The position numbers and the translations under genes were made by a program. Positions 9,392-16,851 of a DNA stretch of 64,000 bases are shown piece by piece. Each line of letters opens with the position of its first letter. Position 1 is the first letter of the stretch. The stretch lies in contig JAFZZI010000011.1 in assembly GCA_017615835.1 (NCBI GenBank), positions 62,001-126,000 on the forward strand. Direction: 5' to 3'. The DNA is from Bacteroidaceae bacterium. Its GTDB lineage: Bacteria > Bacteroidota > Bacteroidia > Bacteroidales > Bacteroidaceae. Under the pieces are notes generated by a model. It had not been told where the DNA came from. It worked only from the letters and a program-made list of their open reading frames with translations, and searched no databases.

Positions 9392-11850
9392 ATCAGTCCC
9401 TGAAGCTTAATATCGAGATCCGCATCGTCCATACATAGAACCTGTCTTGGTTTGCTACCGTCTTGTGGACCGACAATACCGGCCTTCTCCAACTGATCCA
9501 TGATTCTTCCGGCACGGTTGTAGCCGATCGAGAATTTTCGTTGTATAAGTGAAGTTGAGCCTTGCTGGCTGCTCACGATTACCCTTGCTGCATCTTCGAA
9601 TATCGGATCCAATTCACTGCGTGACAGAGTGTCGCCGTCTCCGACAACTTGCTCGTTTTCGTCTACATATTCCGGTAACTCGTATGCAGTGGTGTAACCC
9701 TGCTGGCGGCTGATATAACTGCAGATACTGTTTACCTCGGGGGTATCAACGAAAGCGCATTGGACACGTTCGGGATCTCCGCCCTGCGAAAACAGCATGT
9801 CGCCTCGTCCAATCAGTTGGTTAGCACCAGGGCGATCCAGGATAGTCCTTGAGTCAATCATTGATGTGACGCGGAATGCTATTCTAGCCGGGAAGTTTGC
9901 CTTAATGGTGCCGGTTATGATATTTGTTGTAGGACGTTGTGTAGCGATTATCATGTGCATTCCGACGGCACGGGCTTTCTGCGCAATGCGACATATCGGC
10001 ATCTCAATCTCCTTGCCCGCGGTCATAATAAGATCACCGAACTCATCAATGACCACAACGATATATGGCAAGTAACGATGCCCTTTCAGAGGATTCAGTT
10101 TCCGGTCTATGAACAACTTGTTATACTCAATTATTGACCTCACATTTGCATCCTTCAACAGTTCGTAGCGGTTGTCCATTTCAGTGCAGAGAGATTTCAG
10201 CGTATGTACCACCTTTGTCGGTTCGGTAATGATGGCCTCGTTCTCATCGGGAAGTTTGGCAAGGAAATGCTTCTCTATAGATGCGTATATGCTGAACTCA
10301 ACCATTTTCGGGTCAACCATGACCAGTTTCATCTCGGCCGGATGTTTCTTGTACAATAACGAGGTAACGATGGTGTTCAGGCCAACGGACTTTCCCATGC
10401 CAGTTGCGCCGGCTACCAGCAGATGTGGCATCTTAGCCAGGTCAACCATGAATATCTCGTTTGTAATGGTTCTGCCGAGGGCCACAGGAAGTTCCATCTT
10501 GCTGTCAACAAATTTTTTGCTTTTTATGATGGATTTCATAGGCACTACCCTCGGATTGGCATTTGGTACCTCGATACCTATGGTCCCCTTGCCTGGAATC
10601 GGTGCGATTATTCTTATTCCGTATGCCGCCAGGCTCAGGGCAATATCATCTTCCAGATTACGTATTTTGCTTATCCGGACACCCTCGGCCGGGGTAATTT
10701 CGTATAGGGTGACAGTCGGACCCTGTGTTGCGCTGATTGAGGTTATACCTATGCCGAATGAACGCAGCACATTGATAATCCTATCTTTATTGGCCTGTTG
10801 TTCATCTGCATTGTCGGATGGTATACTTTCGTCATATTGTGCAAGCAAGTCTGCCGTCGGAAATTTATATTGTGACAAATCAAGTCGCGGATTGTATGGC
10901 TCAGGCATTTCCCCTTCATACTCTTCCTCCTTCGTAGCCTCCAAGACGGTAAGCTTTATATCTTTTGCAGTCTTGCTGCCTTCACTCTTCTTTTGGGTAC
11001 CGTTTTTTTTCTGTGATGGAAATTCTTCGTCCTCAGCAATGGCCTGATCTCTGTCATGAGTATTATCGGTGCTGCCATTTCTTATAACCTGATCCTCCTG
11101 ATCCTCGAAATCATCATCCATTATCCCAAGTCTTTCGTCCTTGGTGTTGGAAGTGTCATCAGAAACTACGTCATCATCTGCGCTGAGGAGTGTCTCTTCT
11201 TTAATATCTTCAGTCTTCTTCTCCCTGTCCTGTTCCCTAAATGACAGTCTCTCTCTTATCCATTCGACGGTATGCCGTGTCAGCCATATACAATAAATCA
11301 ACATTGTGAATAGCAGCACCAGAATTGTTCCGGGCAGGCCTATTCTCTCTGACAACCATTCAGTAACATTCGTGCCGTGGTTGCCTCCCGGAACAATGAA
11401 CGAACTGCTGAACAGTGGGGTCAGGACCAGACTGAAAAGAATGGATAGCCAGAATGTCAGGAAGGTACAACTCACGAACCAGCGTACAATTCTGAAGTGG
11501 GTTATCCTCATAAGGTTGCATCCGAGTACAAATACGAAGATAAGGATGAGGAATGAAGGAATTCCGAACCATTTGTCAATAATTACCTGAGACACTCTTG
11601 CCCCGATAGAACCTGCACTGTTTGCAACATCAGATGCCAACCCGGAGCTGTCGGTAACGCTTTGGTCGACACCTCCATTGAAGATAAAGGAGATGCATGC
11701 TATTATGAGGAATATCGAAGCCACAAGCAGGGTCGCACCTATGACGAACCACGCCGTATCATTGTGCAAGGCCGATGAAACTCTGTCAAAAACCACGCGC
11801 AGTGACTCTTTCCCTCCTTTCTTGTCATTCGATGGTCTGGTCTTTCCCAT
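9388..11850 (-). CDS. ftsK: DNA translocase FtsK
   Basis: Septal DNA pump of 820 residues that clears chromosome ends and activates dimer resolution. The N-terminal third has four to five membrane helices (between about residues 30 and 195), followed by an acidic, low-complexity linker (about 205-315). The motor has Walker A GATGMGKS near residue 480, Walker B IVVVIDEFGDLI, and the IIATQRPTTNIITG motif. The last about 65 residues are the winged-helix gamma domain (LIQRKFSIGYNRAGRIMDQLE) that reads KOPS-like sites. It is the first gene of ftsK-lolA-trxB and has a full-consensus promoter at 11874-11905. Confidence 0.97.
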   Translation of the reverse strand: MGKTRPSNDKKGGKESLRVVFDRVSSALHNDTAWFVIGATLLVASIFLIIACISFIFNGGVDQSVTDSSGLASDVANSAGSIGARVSQVIIDKWFGIPSFLILIFVFVLGCNLMRITHFRIVRWFVSCTFLTFWLSILFSLVLTPLFSSSFIVPGGNHGTNVTEWLSERIGLPGTILVLLFTMLIYCIWLTRHTVEWIRERLSFREQDREKKTEDIKEETLLSADDDVVSDDTSNTKDERLGIMDDDFEDQEDQVIRNGSTDNTHDRDQAIAEDEEFPSQKKNGTQKKSEGSKTAKDIKLTVLEATKEEEYEGEMPEPYNPRLDLSQYKFPTADLLAQYDESIPSDNADEQQANKDRIINVLRSFGIGITSISATQGPTVTLYEITPAEGVRISKIRNLEDDIALSLAAYGIRIIAPIPGKGTIGIEVPNANPRVVPMKSIIKSKKFVDSKMELPVALGRTITNEIFMVDLAKMPHLLVAGATGMGKSVGLNTIVTSLLYKKHPAEMKLVMVDPKMVEFSIYASIEKHFLAKLPDENEAIITEPTKVVHTLKSLCTEMDNRYELLKDANVRSIIEYNKLFIDRKLNPLKGHRYLPYIVVVIDEFGDLIMTAGKEIEMPICRIAQKARAVGMHMIIATQRPTTNIITGTIKANFPARIAFRVTSMIDSRTILDRPGANQLIGRGDMLFSQGGDPERVQCAFVDTPEVNSICSYISRQQGYTTAYELPEYVDENEQVVGDGDTLSRSELDPIFEDAARVIVSSQQGSTSLIQRKFSIGYNRAGRIMDQLEKAGIVGPQDGSKPRQVLCMDDADLDIKLQGLI

Positions 11851-11873
11851 AATTGTTTACAGTAACAGTCATG

Positions 11874-11905
11874 CAAAGTTAGTATTTGCCGACATAAAAA
11901 GCAAA
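11874..11905 (-). promoter_or_regulatory. ftsK promoter
   Basis: On the minus strand TTTG (11905-11902), a 20-base spacer and TAACTTTG (11881-11874) give a full consensus match, starting transcription about 15 bases before the ftsK ATG. Confidence 0.75.
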
Positions 11906-11921
11906 AATTGTGTTAACTTCG
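11885..11921 (+). promoter_or_regulatory. Promoter of the DUF5063 operon, interleaved with PftsK
   Basis: TAACTTCG at 11914-11921 fits the -7 box; the nearest TTTG (11885-11888) is 25 bases upstream, too far for a strong promoter. The region physically overlaps the divergent ftsK promoter. Confidence 0.45.
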
Positions 11922-11960
11922 CAGCTGTCATTCCTGATGATTCCGGACATAGAGGAGAAT

Positions 11961-12500
11961 ATGGATTCCCAGTTGGTGTTTGACAAGAACGTGGTGGAGT
12001 TTGTGACTGTCGCCGCCGAGTATTGCGCTTATATTGAACGAGTAGGTGATAAAGATCGCCTTCAGGCTTGCGATGTCCTTCTCAAGTTGCTCCCGCTGCT
12101 GTATCTGAAAGCCTCTATGCTGCCTGAAACGGAGAGTGATGAGACTGTTGTCCTGACCGACAGTGTGACAGAACAAGAATACGATTACATACGCAGTCAG
12201 GCAACATTACTTATGGGGCCCGATGATGATTACCTGGAGGTCTTTGCCGAAGAGATGAAGTACAGTGATATGCCGGTACGCAAGACTGTATCTGAAGATC
12301 TTGCCGACATCTACCAGCCACTGAAGAACTTCATTGAATCATTCCGTACAGGAATCAACAAGATCATGGCCGAATCTGTTGCCAATTGCCGCCAACTCTT
12401 CGTTGAAGGTTGGGGGCAGACTCTTCTCAACACCATGAGAGCCATCCACAGTTTCAGGTACGCCCCGTTGAACACTTTTGACGAATACGATTATGATTGA
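11961..12500 (+). CDS. DUF5063 family protein
   Basis: Small acidic, helical cytoplasmic protein, 179 residues from the ATG at 11961 (MDSQLVFDKNVVEFVTVAAEYC). ATG codons at 11910 and 11937 are in frame, but 11910 lies upstream of the likely transcription start and the family pattern begins just after 11961. It belongs by pattern to the Bacteroidetes DUF5063 group, whose function is unknown. The stop codon overlaps the start of the exonuclease gene (ATG at 12493, TGA at 12498-12500), so they are translated together. That arrangement points to a role in RNA or DNA processing, which is inference only. Confidence 0.8.
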   Translation: MDSQLVFDKNVVEFVTVAAEYCAYIERVGDKDRLQACDVLLKLLPLLYLKASMLPETESDETVVLTDSVTEQEYDYIRSQATLLMGPDDDYLEVFAEEMKYSDMPVRKTVSEDLADIYQPLKNFIESFRTGINKIMAESVANCRQLFVEGWGQTLLNTMRAIHSFRYAPLNTFDEYDYD

Positions 12501-13134
12501 GATATACAGTTCTGTAGACAAGACACTTATCCCTAATATGCCACAGGTTGTCTTCAATGGCAGAATTGTCGTTGTAAACACTGAAGTTGAGGCCTACAAG
12601 GCTATTTGCTCCCTGAAGACCTGTGATATTGTCGGCTTTGACACGGAGACAAGACCTTCGTTTAAACATGGCGTCATAAATAATACCGCCCTCTTGCAAC
12701 TGTCTTCAGACGATACAGCCTTTCTGTTCAGACTCAATATCATTGGCATGCCTGATTTCATCTGCGACTATCTCGCCGATTCAAGTGCGCTTAAGGTCGG
12801 CATATCACTGAAGGATGATTTCAATTCACTCATGCATAGAAAGAGAATCAACCCAAAGGGGTTTGTAGACCTTCAGGATTATGCAGGTCAGATGGGGATT
12901 GAGGAAAAGGGACTTCAGCGAATGTACGCTTTGCTTTTCGGCCAGCGTATCTCCAAAGGGCAGCGCCTCAGCAATTGGGAAGCTGAAATTCTTTCCGAAG
13001 GCCAGTGCTGCTATGCCGCCATTGATGCCTGGGCGTGCACGGTAATATACAGGTATTTAAACAGACTCCGCCAAACGGGTGAGTTCAGGATAATTAAAGT
13101 ACATGCAGAAGAAGGTAATACTGAAGAAAGGTAA
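12493..13134 (+). CDS. DEDDy-type 3'-5' exonuclease
   Basis: Exonuclease of 213 residues with the RNase D/WRN-type fold. The three Exo motifs are visible: FDTET in Exo I (D and E), KVGISLKDDF in Exo II, and YAAIDAW in Exo III, where the Tyr four residues before Asp marks the DEDDy class. There is no HRDC domain, so it is shorter than RNase D. The start ATG at 12493 sits inside the end of DUF5063, and its own 3' end overlaps the next methyltransferase by 32 bases. Both overlaps suggest tight coupling in an RNA-maturation operon. Confidence 0.9.
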   Translation: MIEIYSSVDKTLIPNMPQVVFNGRIVVVNTEVEAYKAICSLKTCDIVGFDTETRPSFKHGVINNTALLQLSSDDTAFLFRLNIIGMPDFICDYLADSSALKVGISLKDDFNSLMHRKRINPKGFVDLQDYAGQMGIEEKGLQRMYALLFGQRISKGQRLSNWEAEILSEGQCCYAAIDAWACTVIYRYLNRLRQTGEFRIIKVHAEEGNTEER

Positions 13135-14287
13135 GGAGGAGTCCCTTCAGCGGTTCCATCCATGGATATTCTCTGGTGCCATAGTCTCTATTGAGGGTAA
13201 CCCTGAGGAAGGTGATGTTGTTGACGTTGTCACCTCGCAGGATCAATGGTTGGCTGTCGGCCATATACAGGTCGGAAGTATTGCAGTCAGGATTCTCAGC
13301 TTCACTCGCAAGACCATTGACCAGACCTTTTGGGAAGAAAGGCTGAGCCGGGCGTACGATGTCCGGCGTACGTTGGGAGTCACTTCCAGTGCCACGCACA
13401 ATATCTACCGTCTTATTCATGGCGAAGGTGACGGACTTCCTGGCCTGGTAATCGACATATATGGCCGGACAGCCGTTGTTCAGGCACATTCTGTCGGAAT
13501 GCACCGCTCCAGGGAAATTATTTCCCGAACTCTAATTGACGTCATGCATGGTGAGATAGAGTCTGTCTATTACAAATCAGAAACCACGCTGCCTTTCAAA
13601 GCGCAGGTAGAACGCGCTGGGGGCTACATTATAGGAGGTCCTGTTGAGGGAGATACCCTTCTTGAGTATGGAATGAAGATGCCTGTTGACTGGATTAACG
13701 GCCAAAAGACCGGACTCTTCATCGATCAGCGCGAGAACCGTGCACTTCTTGAACGTATGTCACAAGGCCGGACTGTACTCAACATGTTCTGCTACACTGG
13801 CGGTTTCTCTATTGCTGCTCTTCGTGGCGGGGCCCGGCTTGTCCATTCCGTTGACAGTTCTGCCAGGGCCATTGAACTTACCAGACAAGGTGTTGCTGTG
13901 AACTTTCCTGACGATACGCGCCATGAGGCATTTGCCGAAGACGCCTTCCGCTATCTTGATTCAATGGAACCGATATATGACCTGGTAGTCCTTGATCCTC
14001 CTGCCTTTGCCAAGCACAAGGACGCACTGAAACGTGCTCTGCTTGGCTACAGACGTCTGAACGAGAAAGCTTTTTTGAAGATTCGCCCAGGCGGAATCAT
14101 ATTTACGTTTAGCTGTTCGCAGGTCGTTTCAAAGGAGCAGTTCCGTACATCTGTCTTCACTGCTGCCGCCATTGCCGGTCGCAGTGTCCGTATTCTCTAT
14201 CAACTGCACCAGCCTGCAGACCATCCTGTCAGCATATTTCATCCTGAAGGTGAATACCTTAAGGGCCTTGTGCTATATGTTGAATAA
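13103..14287 (+). CDS. rlmI: RlmI-like 23S rRNA (cytosine-C5) methyltransferase
   Basis: SAM-dependent methyltransferase of 394 residues of the RlmI/YccW family, which methylates a cytosine of 23S rRNA. It has an N-terminal PUA domain (about residues 1-80, with HPWIFSGAI), an intermediate strand domain, and a Rossmann domain with the SAM-binding VLNMFCYTGGFS (about residues 225-236) and the catalytic VLDPPAFAK followed by FTFSCSQ. Both motifs match the family. It overlaps the exonuclease gene by 32 bases. The exact target base is inferred from the family. Confidence 0.88.
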   Translation: MQKKVILKKGKEESLQRFHPWIFSGAIVSIEGNPEEGDVVDVVTSQDQWLAVGHIQVGSIAVRILSFTRKTIDQTFWEERLSRAYDVRRTLGVTSSATHNIYRLIHGEGDGLPGLVIDIYGRTAVVQAHSVGMHRSREIISRTLIDVMHGEIESVYYKSETTLPFKAQVERAGGYIIGGPVEGDTLLEYGMKMPVDWINGQKTGLFIDQRENRALLERMSQGRTVLNMFCYTGGFSIAALRGGARLVHSVDSSARAIELTRQGVAVNFPDDTRHEAFAEDAFRYLDSMEPIYDLVVLDPPAFAKHKDALKRALLGYRRLNEKAFLKIRPGGIIFTFSCSQVVSKEQFRTSVFTAAAIAGRSVRILYQLHQPADHPVSIFHPEGEYLKGLVLYVE

Positions 14288-14303
14288 CGCCAGACAACGA
14301 GAG

Positions 14304-15017
14304 ATGGCTGAGAGACGTTATTTTTATGTTCCAGAGGTTCTTCCACAGATGGAACTGCCTTCCGAGGAGGCTGCTCACTGCATCCGTGTCCTCCGTCTGA
14401 AAGAGGGTGACACTGTAACCCTCACTGACGGCAAGGGCTGTTTTTACGATGCAGTCATAAGTGAAATCTCAGGAAAACATTGCTATGTAACAGTCTGTTG
14501 TGTCAGGCCACAGCCTCCACTTTGGAAGGGAAGCATAACAATTGCTTATGCACCCACAAAACTCATGGAACGCAATGAGTGGTTCATCGAAAAGGCTGTT
14601 GAGATAGGCGTTGACAGAGTCGTTTTCATCAAGTCCGATCATTCTGAACGGGACACCATCCGGATGGATAGGGTGGAGCGTATTGCCGTCGCGGCGATGA
14701 AACAATCGCACAAGGCCCGGTTGCCCCAGTTGGTGGACATGACACCATTCAACCGTTTCATTTCTACGCAGTCCGAGAATTCAGACAAGTTCATAGCTCA
14801 TTGCGGTGAAGGCGAAAGAATCCATCTTGCCGACCTTGTAACTACAGGACATGACTCTGTAACCTTGATTGGTCCGGAAGGGGACTTCAGCCCATCAGAG
14901 GTTCAGATTGCCATTGACGCCGGTTTTCAGCCTGTATCATTGGGCTTGTCACGTCTTCGCACTGAAACCGCAGCACTCGCTGCAGTACACATCATGAACC
15001 TTGCAAACCGACTCTGA
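14304..15017 (+). CDS. rsmE: 16S rRNA m3U1498 methyltransferase RsmE
   Basis: RsmE, about 237 residues, a SPOUT-class methyltransferase that adds the N3 methyl group to U1498 of 16S rRNA. It has the N-terminal PUA-like part (HCIRVLRLKEGD, LTDGKG), the internal KAVEIGVDRV motif, and the SPOUT knot sequences LIGPEGDFSPSEV and LGLSRLRTETA. The ATG at 14304 (MAERRYFYV) fits family starts and lies just after the rlmI-like stop; an upstream ATG at 14277 overlaps rlmI. Its stop shares bases with the truA start (TGATG). Confidence 0.95.
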   Translation: MAERRYFYVPEVLPQMELPSEEAAHCIRVLRLKEGDTVTLTDGKGCFYDAVISEISGKHCYVTVCCVRPQPPLWKGSITIAYAPTKLMERNEWFIEKAVEIGVDRVVFIKSDHSERDTIRMDRVERIAVAAMKQSHKARLPQLVDMTPFNRFISTQSENSDKFIAHCGEGERIHLADLVTTGHDSVTLIGPEGDFSPSEVQIAIDAGFQPVSLGLSRLRTETAALAAVHIMNLANRL

Positions 15018-15772
15018 TGCGCTACTTCATCTATCTAAGCTACGACGGCTCCGGCTATTGCGGGTGGCAGATACAACCTGGTTCTCCCTCTGTTCAACAG
15101 ACTATTGAAAATGCTTTTTCTCTCTTCATGCGACAAAATATACGCGTTACTGGAGCTGGAAGAACTGATACAGGGGTTCATGCCCGCACTATGGTGGCAC
15201 ATTTCGACCTTGACAATCCGGCAGACACTTTGTGGATGACATCGAAGTTAAACTGCATACTTCCCGATGACATAGCCATACAACGGATAGTACCTGTCGC
15301 CCCCTCGGCTCATGCACGCTTCGATGCTACATCGCGTACATACCGTTACTATGTCTCTCTTGTCAAGACACCGTTTGCGGCAAAATACTCATGGCAGTTG
15401 TCCGTTAAACCTGATTTTGAGCTGATGAACCAGGCAGCAAAATTACTCCTTGATACTTCCGACTTCACCAGTTTCAGCAAACTTCATACCGATACAAAAA
15501 CCAACAACTGCCGTGTTATTGAAGCAGATTGGGAAGAGAGAGGGCAGGGGCTGTGGGTCTTCACGATAACAGCAGACCGCTTCCTGCGCAACATGGTGCG
15601 TGCCATCGTAGGCACGCTCCTGGATGTAGGACGCCATAAACTTACAATCGCAGATTTCACAGAGATAGTCAACGGCCTTGACAGATGTCTTGCTGGAGAC
15701 TCTGCACCAGCCCATGGCCTGTTTCTGGAAGGGATCACCTATCCTGAGATTATATTCAATACGACAATTTGA
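15017..15772 (+). CDS. truA: tRNA pseudouridine synthase A
   Basis: TruA makes pseudouridine at positions 38-40 of tRNA anticodon stems. The protein has 251 residues. The catalytic Asp lies in the GAGRTDTGVHA motif near residue 52, and RFDATSRTYRYYV and FLRNMVRAIVGTLL are typical later motifs. The ATG overlaps the rsmE stop. It is followed after only 17 bases by the DUF3256 gene, a pair that commonly occurs together in Bacteroidales. Confidence 0.97.
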   Translation: MRYFIYLSYDGSGYCGWQIQPGSPSVQQTIENAFSLFMRQNIRVTGAGRTDTGVHARTMVAHFDLDNPADTLWMTSKLNCILPDDIAIQRIVPVAPSAHARFDATSRTYRYYVSLVKTPFAAKYSWQLSVKPDFELMNQAAKLLLDTSDFTSFSKLHTDTKTNNCRVIEADWEERGQGLWVFTITADRFLRNMVRAIVGTLLDVGRHKLTIADFTEIVNGLDRCLAGDSAPAHGLFLEGITYPEIIFNTTI

Positions 15773-15789
15773 GACTGTATAATAATGAA

Positions 15790-16428
15790 ATGAAGAAGTA
15801 TTTTCTGGCTTTAACCGCCCTTTTCGTAACACTCAACAGTTCCGGTGCTACAGACATGCGGACTCTTTTCAAGGAGATGCCTGATTCAATATTGCCGCTG
15901 TTGACTCAAAGTAACAGGCTCGACATGCTCGATTTTGTTGAAAGCAGGATGAAAGCTGTCGTAAGGAACCGTCTTGACGGCGAGAGTGAACTGGTCAGCA
16001 TCAGCGATTGTTCGCTGCAACTTAAATACACAACTCTGACAGATATCGCTATCAGGCTGTACTACTACCGAGACATGGTTCCGCTGATATGTGTAGTGCA
16101 TAGCGTGGGCGACGGACTCCGAGACAGTCGCATCAGTTTTTTTGATTCGCATTGGAATCCTGTTGACGAATCAAGACTCATTTCCAAACCGGTTTTTGAA
16201 GACTTCATCGCAAAAGGTCTTCCTAAAGACACTCTTTCAATACTTGGCGAAGTATCTGAGGTTCGAGGTATAAGTATTGTACCCGTTGAAGGCGGTCTCG
16301 AGTTCATTTATTCCGGAAATGAGTATCTTAGCCGTGAAAACGAGAAATTAAAAAAATATATTATTGAGACACCGCTCATTTACAGTTGGAACGGCAGGCG
16401 TTTTGTCCTGTCGAAGAAGGCCAGATAA
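15790..16428 (+). CDS. DUF3256 secreted protein
   Basis: Bacteroidales-specific secreted protein, 212 residues from the ATG at 15790 (MKKYFLALTAL), with a signal peptide of about 20 residues. The mature part begins with a conserved-looking segment (MRTLFKEMPDSILPLLTQSNRLDMLDF), where the protein gains acidic and aromatic residues. I assign it to DUF3256 by pattern and by its usual place after truA. It has no catalytic motif I recognise. A possible terminator lies at 16434-16465. Confidence 0.85.
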   Translation: MKKYFLALTALFVTLNSSGATDMRTLFKEMPDSILPLLTQSNRLDMLDFVESRMKAVVRNRLDGESELVSISDCSLQLKYTTLTDIAIRLYYYRDMVPLICVVHSVGDGLRDSRISFFDSHWNPVDESRLISKPVFEDFIAKGLPKDTLSILGEVSEVRGISIVPVEGGLEFIYSGNEYLSRENEKLKKYIIETPLIYSWNGRRFVLSKKAR

Positions 16429-16433
16429 GACAG

Positions 16434-16475
16434 ACAGCCGGCATTCCATTTGAAACACCGGCTGTATATGTTTTA
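16434..16475. terminator. Shared terminator between DUF3256 and rpmE
   Basis: ACAGCCGG (16434-16441) and CCGGCTGT (16458-16465) form an 8-bp perfect stem between convergent genes; a short T-rich stretch (ATATGTTTT) follows on the plus strand. Confidence 0.6.
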
Positions 16476-16491
16476 GTCAGTTTCTTGCCTG

Positions 16492-16746
16492 TTATTGCTT
16501 GCGGCTGCGGGCGTATCGGTTCATGAAACGGTCCACGCGTCCTGCGGTATCGACCAACTTTGACTTACCGGTATAGAACGGGTGCGAGGTGTTCGAAATC
16601 TCAAGTTTTACGAGCGGATAGGTCTGACCCTCAAATTCAATGGTCTCTTTAGTGGCGCAGGTTGACTTCGACAGGAAGCAATCGCCGTTTGACATGTCCT
16701 TGAATACTACAGGACGGTAATTGTCGGGATGAATGCCTTTTTTCAT
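16492..16746 (-). CDS. rpmE2: 50S ribosomal protein L31 type B
   Basis: L31 of 84 residues from the ATG at 16746 ([15 protein letters not shown]). The longer open frame begins nine codons upstream, but this ATG fits the family start. It lacks the CxxC zinc-binding pair of the type A protein, so it is the zinc-free type B form, often made when zinc is scarce; here it seems to be the only copy in the window. Its leader contains a hairpin at 16767-16780, and a full-consensus promoter lies at 16794-16825. Confidence 0.95.
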   Translation of the reverse strand: MKKGIHPDNYRPVVFKDMSNGDCFLSKSTCATKETIEFEGQTYPLVKLEISNTSHPFYTGKSKLVDTAGRVDRFMNRYARSRKQ

Positions 16747-16766
16747 AATCTTTCTAATTATATACT

Positions 16767-16780
16767 CCGCCACATGGCGG
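16767..16780 (-). promoter_or_regulatory. Leader hairpin of rpmE2
   Basis: A perfect inverted repeat (CCGCCA, CA, TGGCGG) lies close to the predicted 5' end of the transcript, 20-34 bases upstream of the start codon. It could protect the 5' end or take part in L31 autoregulation. Confidence 0.4.
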
Positions 16781-16793
16781 GGGTTTCGGGGTG

Positions 16794-16825
16794 CGAAGTT
16801 ACATTTTTTTCAGCATTCCGGCAAA
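16794..16825 (-). promoter_or_regulatory. rpmE2 promoter
   Basis: On the minus strand TTTG (16825-16822), a 20-base spacer and TAACTTCG (16801-16794) match the consensus. It lies just past the stop codon of the upstream minus-strand gene. Confidence 0.75.
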
Positions 16826-16851
16826 ACAATCTGCATTTTTTTACTTGCAGA

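Noticed and set aside
10172-11047. 291-residue open frame antisense to ftsK
   Set aside because: It is a shadow of the strongly supported ftsK frame; it has no family pattern and is rich in serine and leucine, as antisense frames are.
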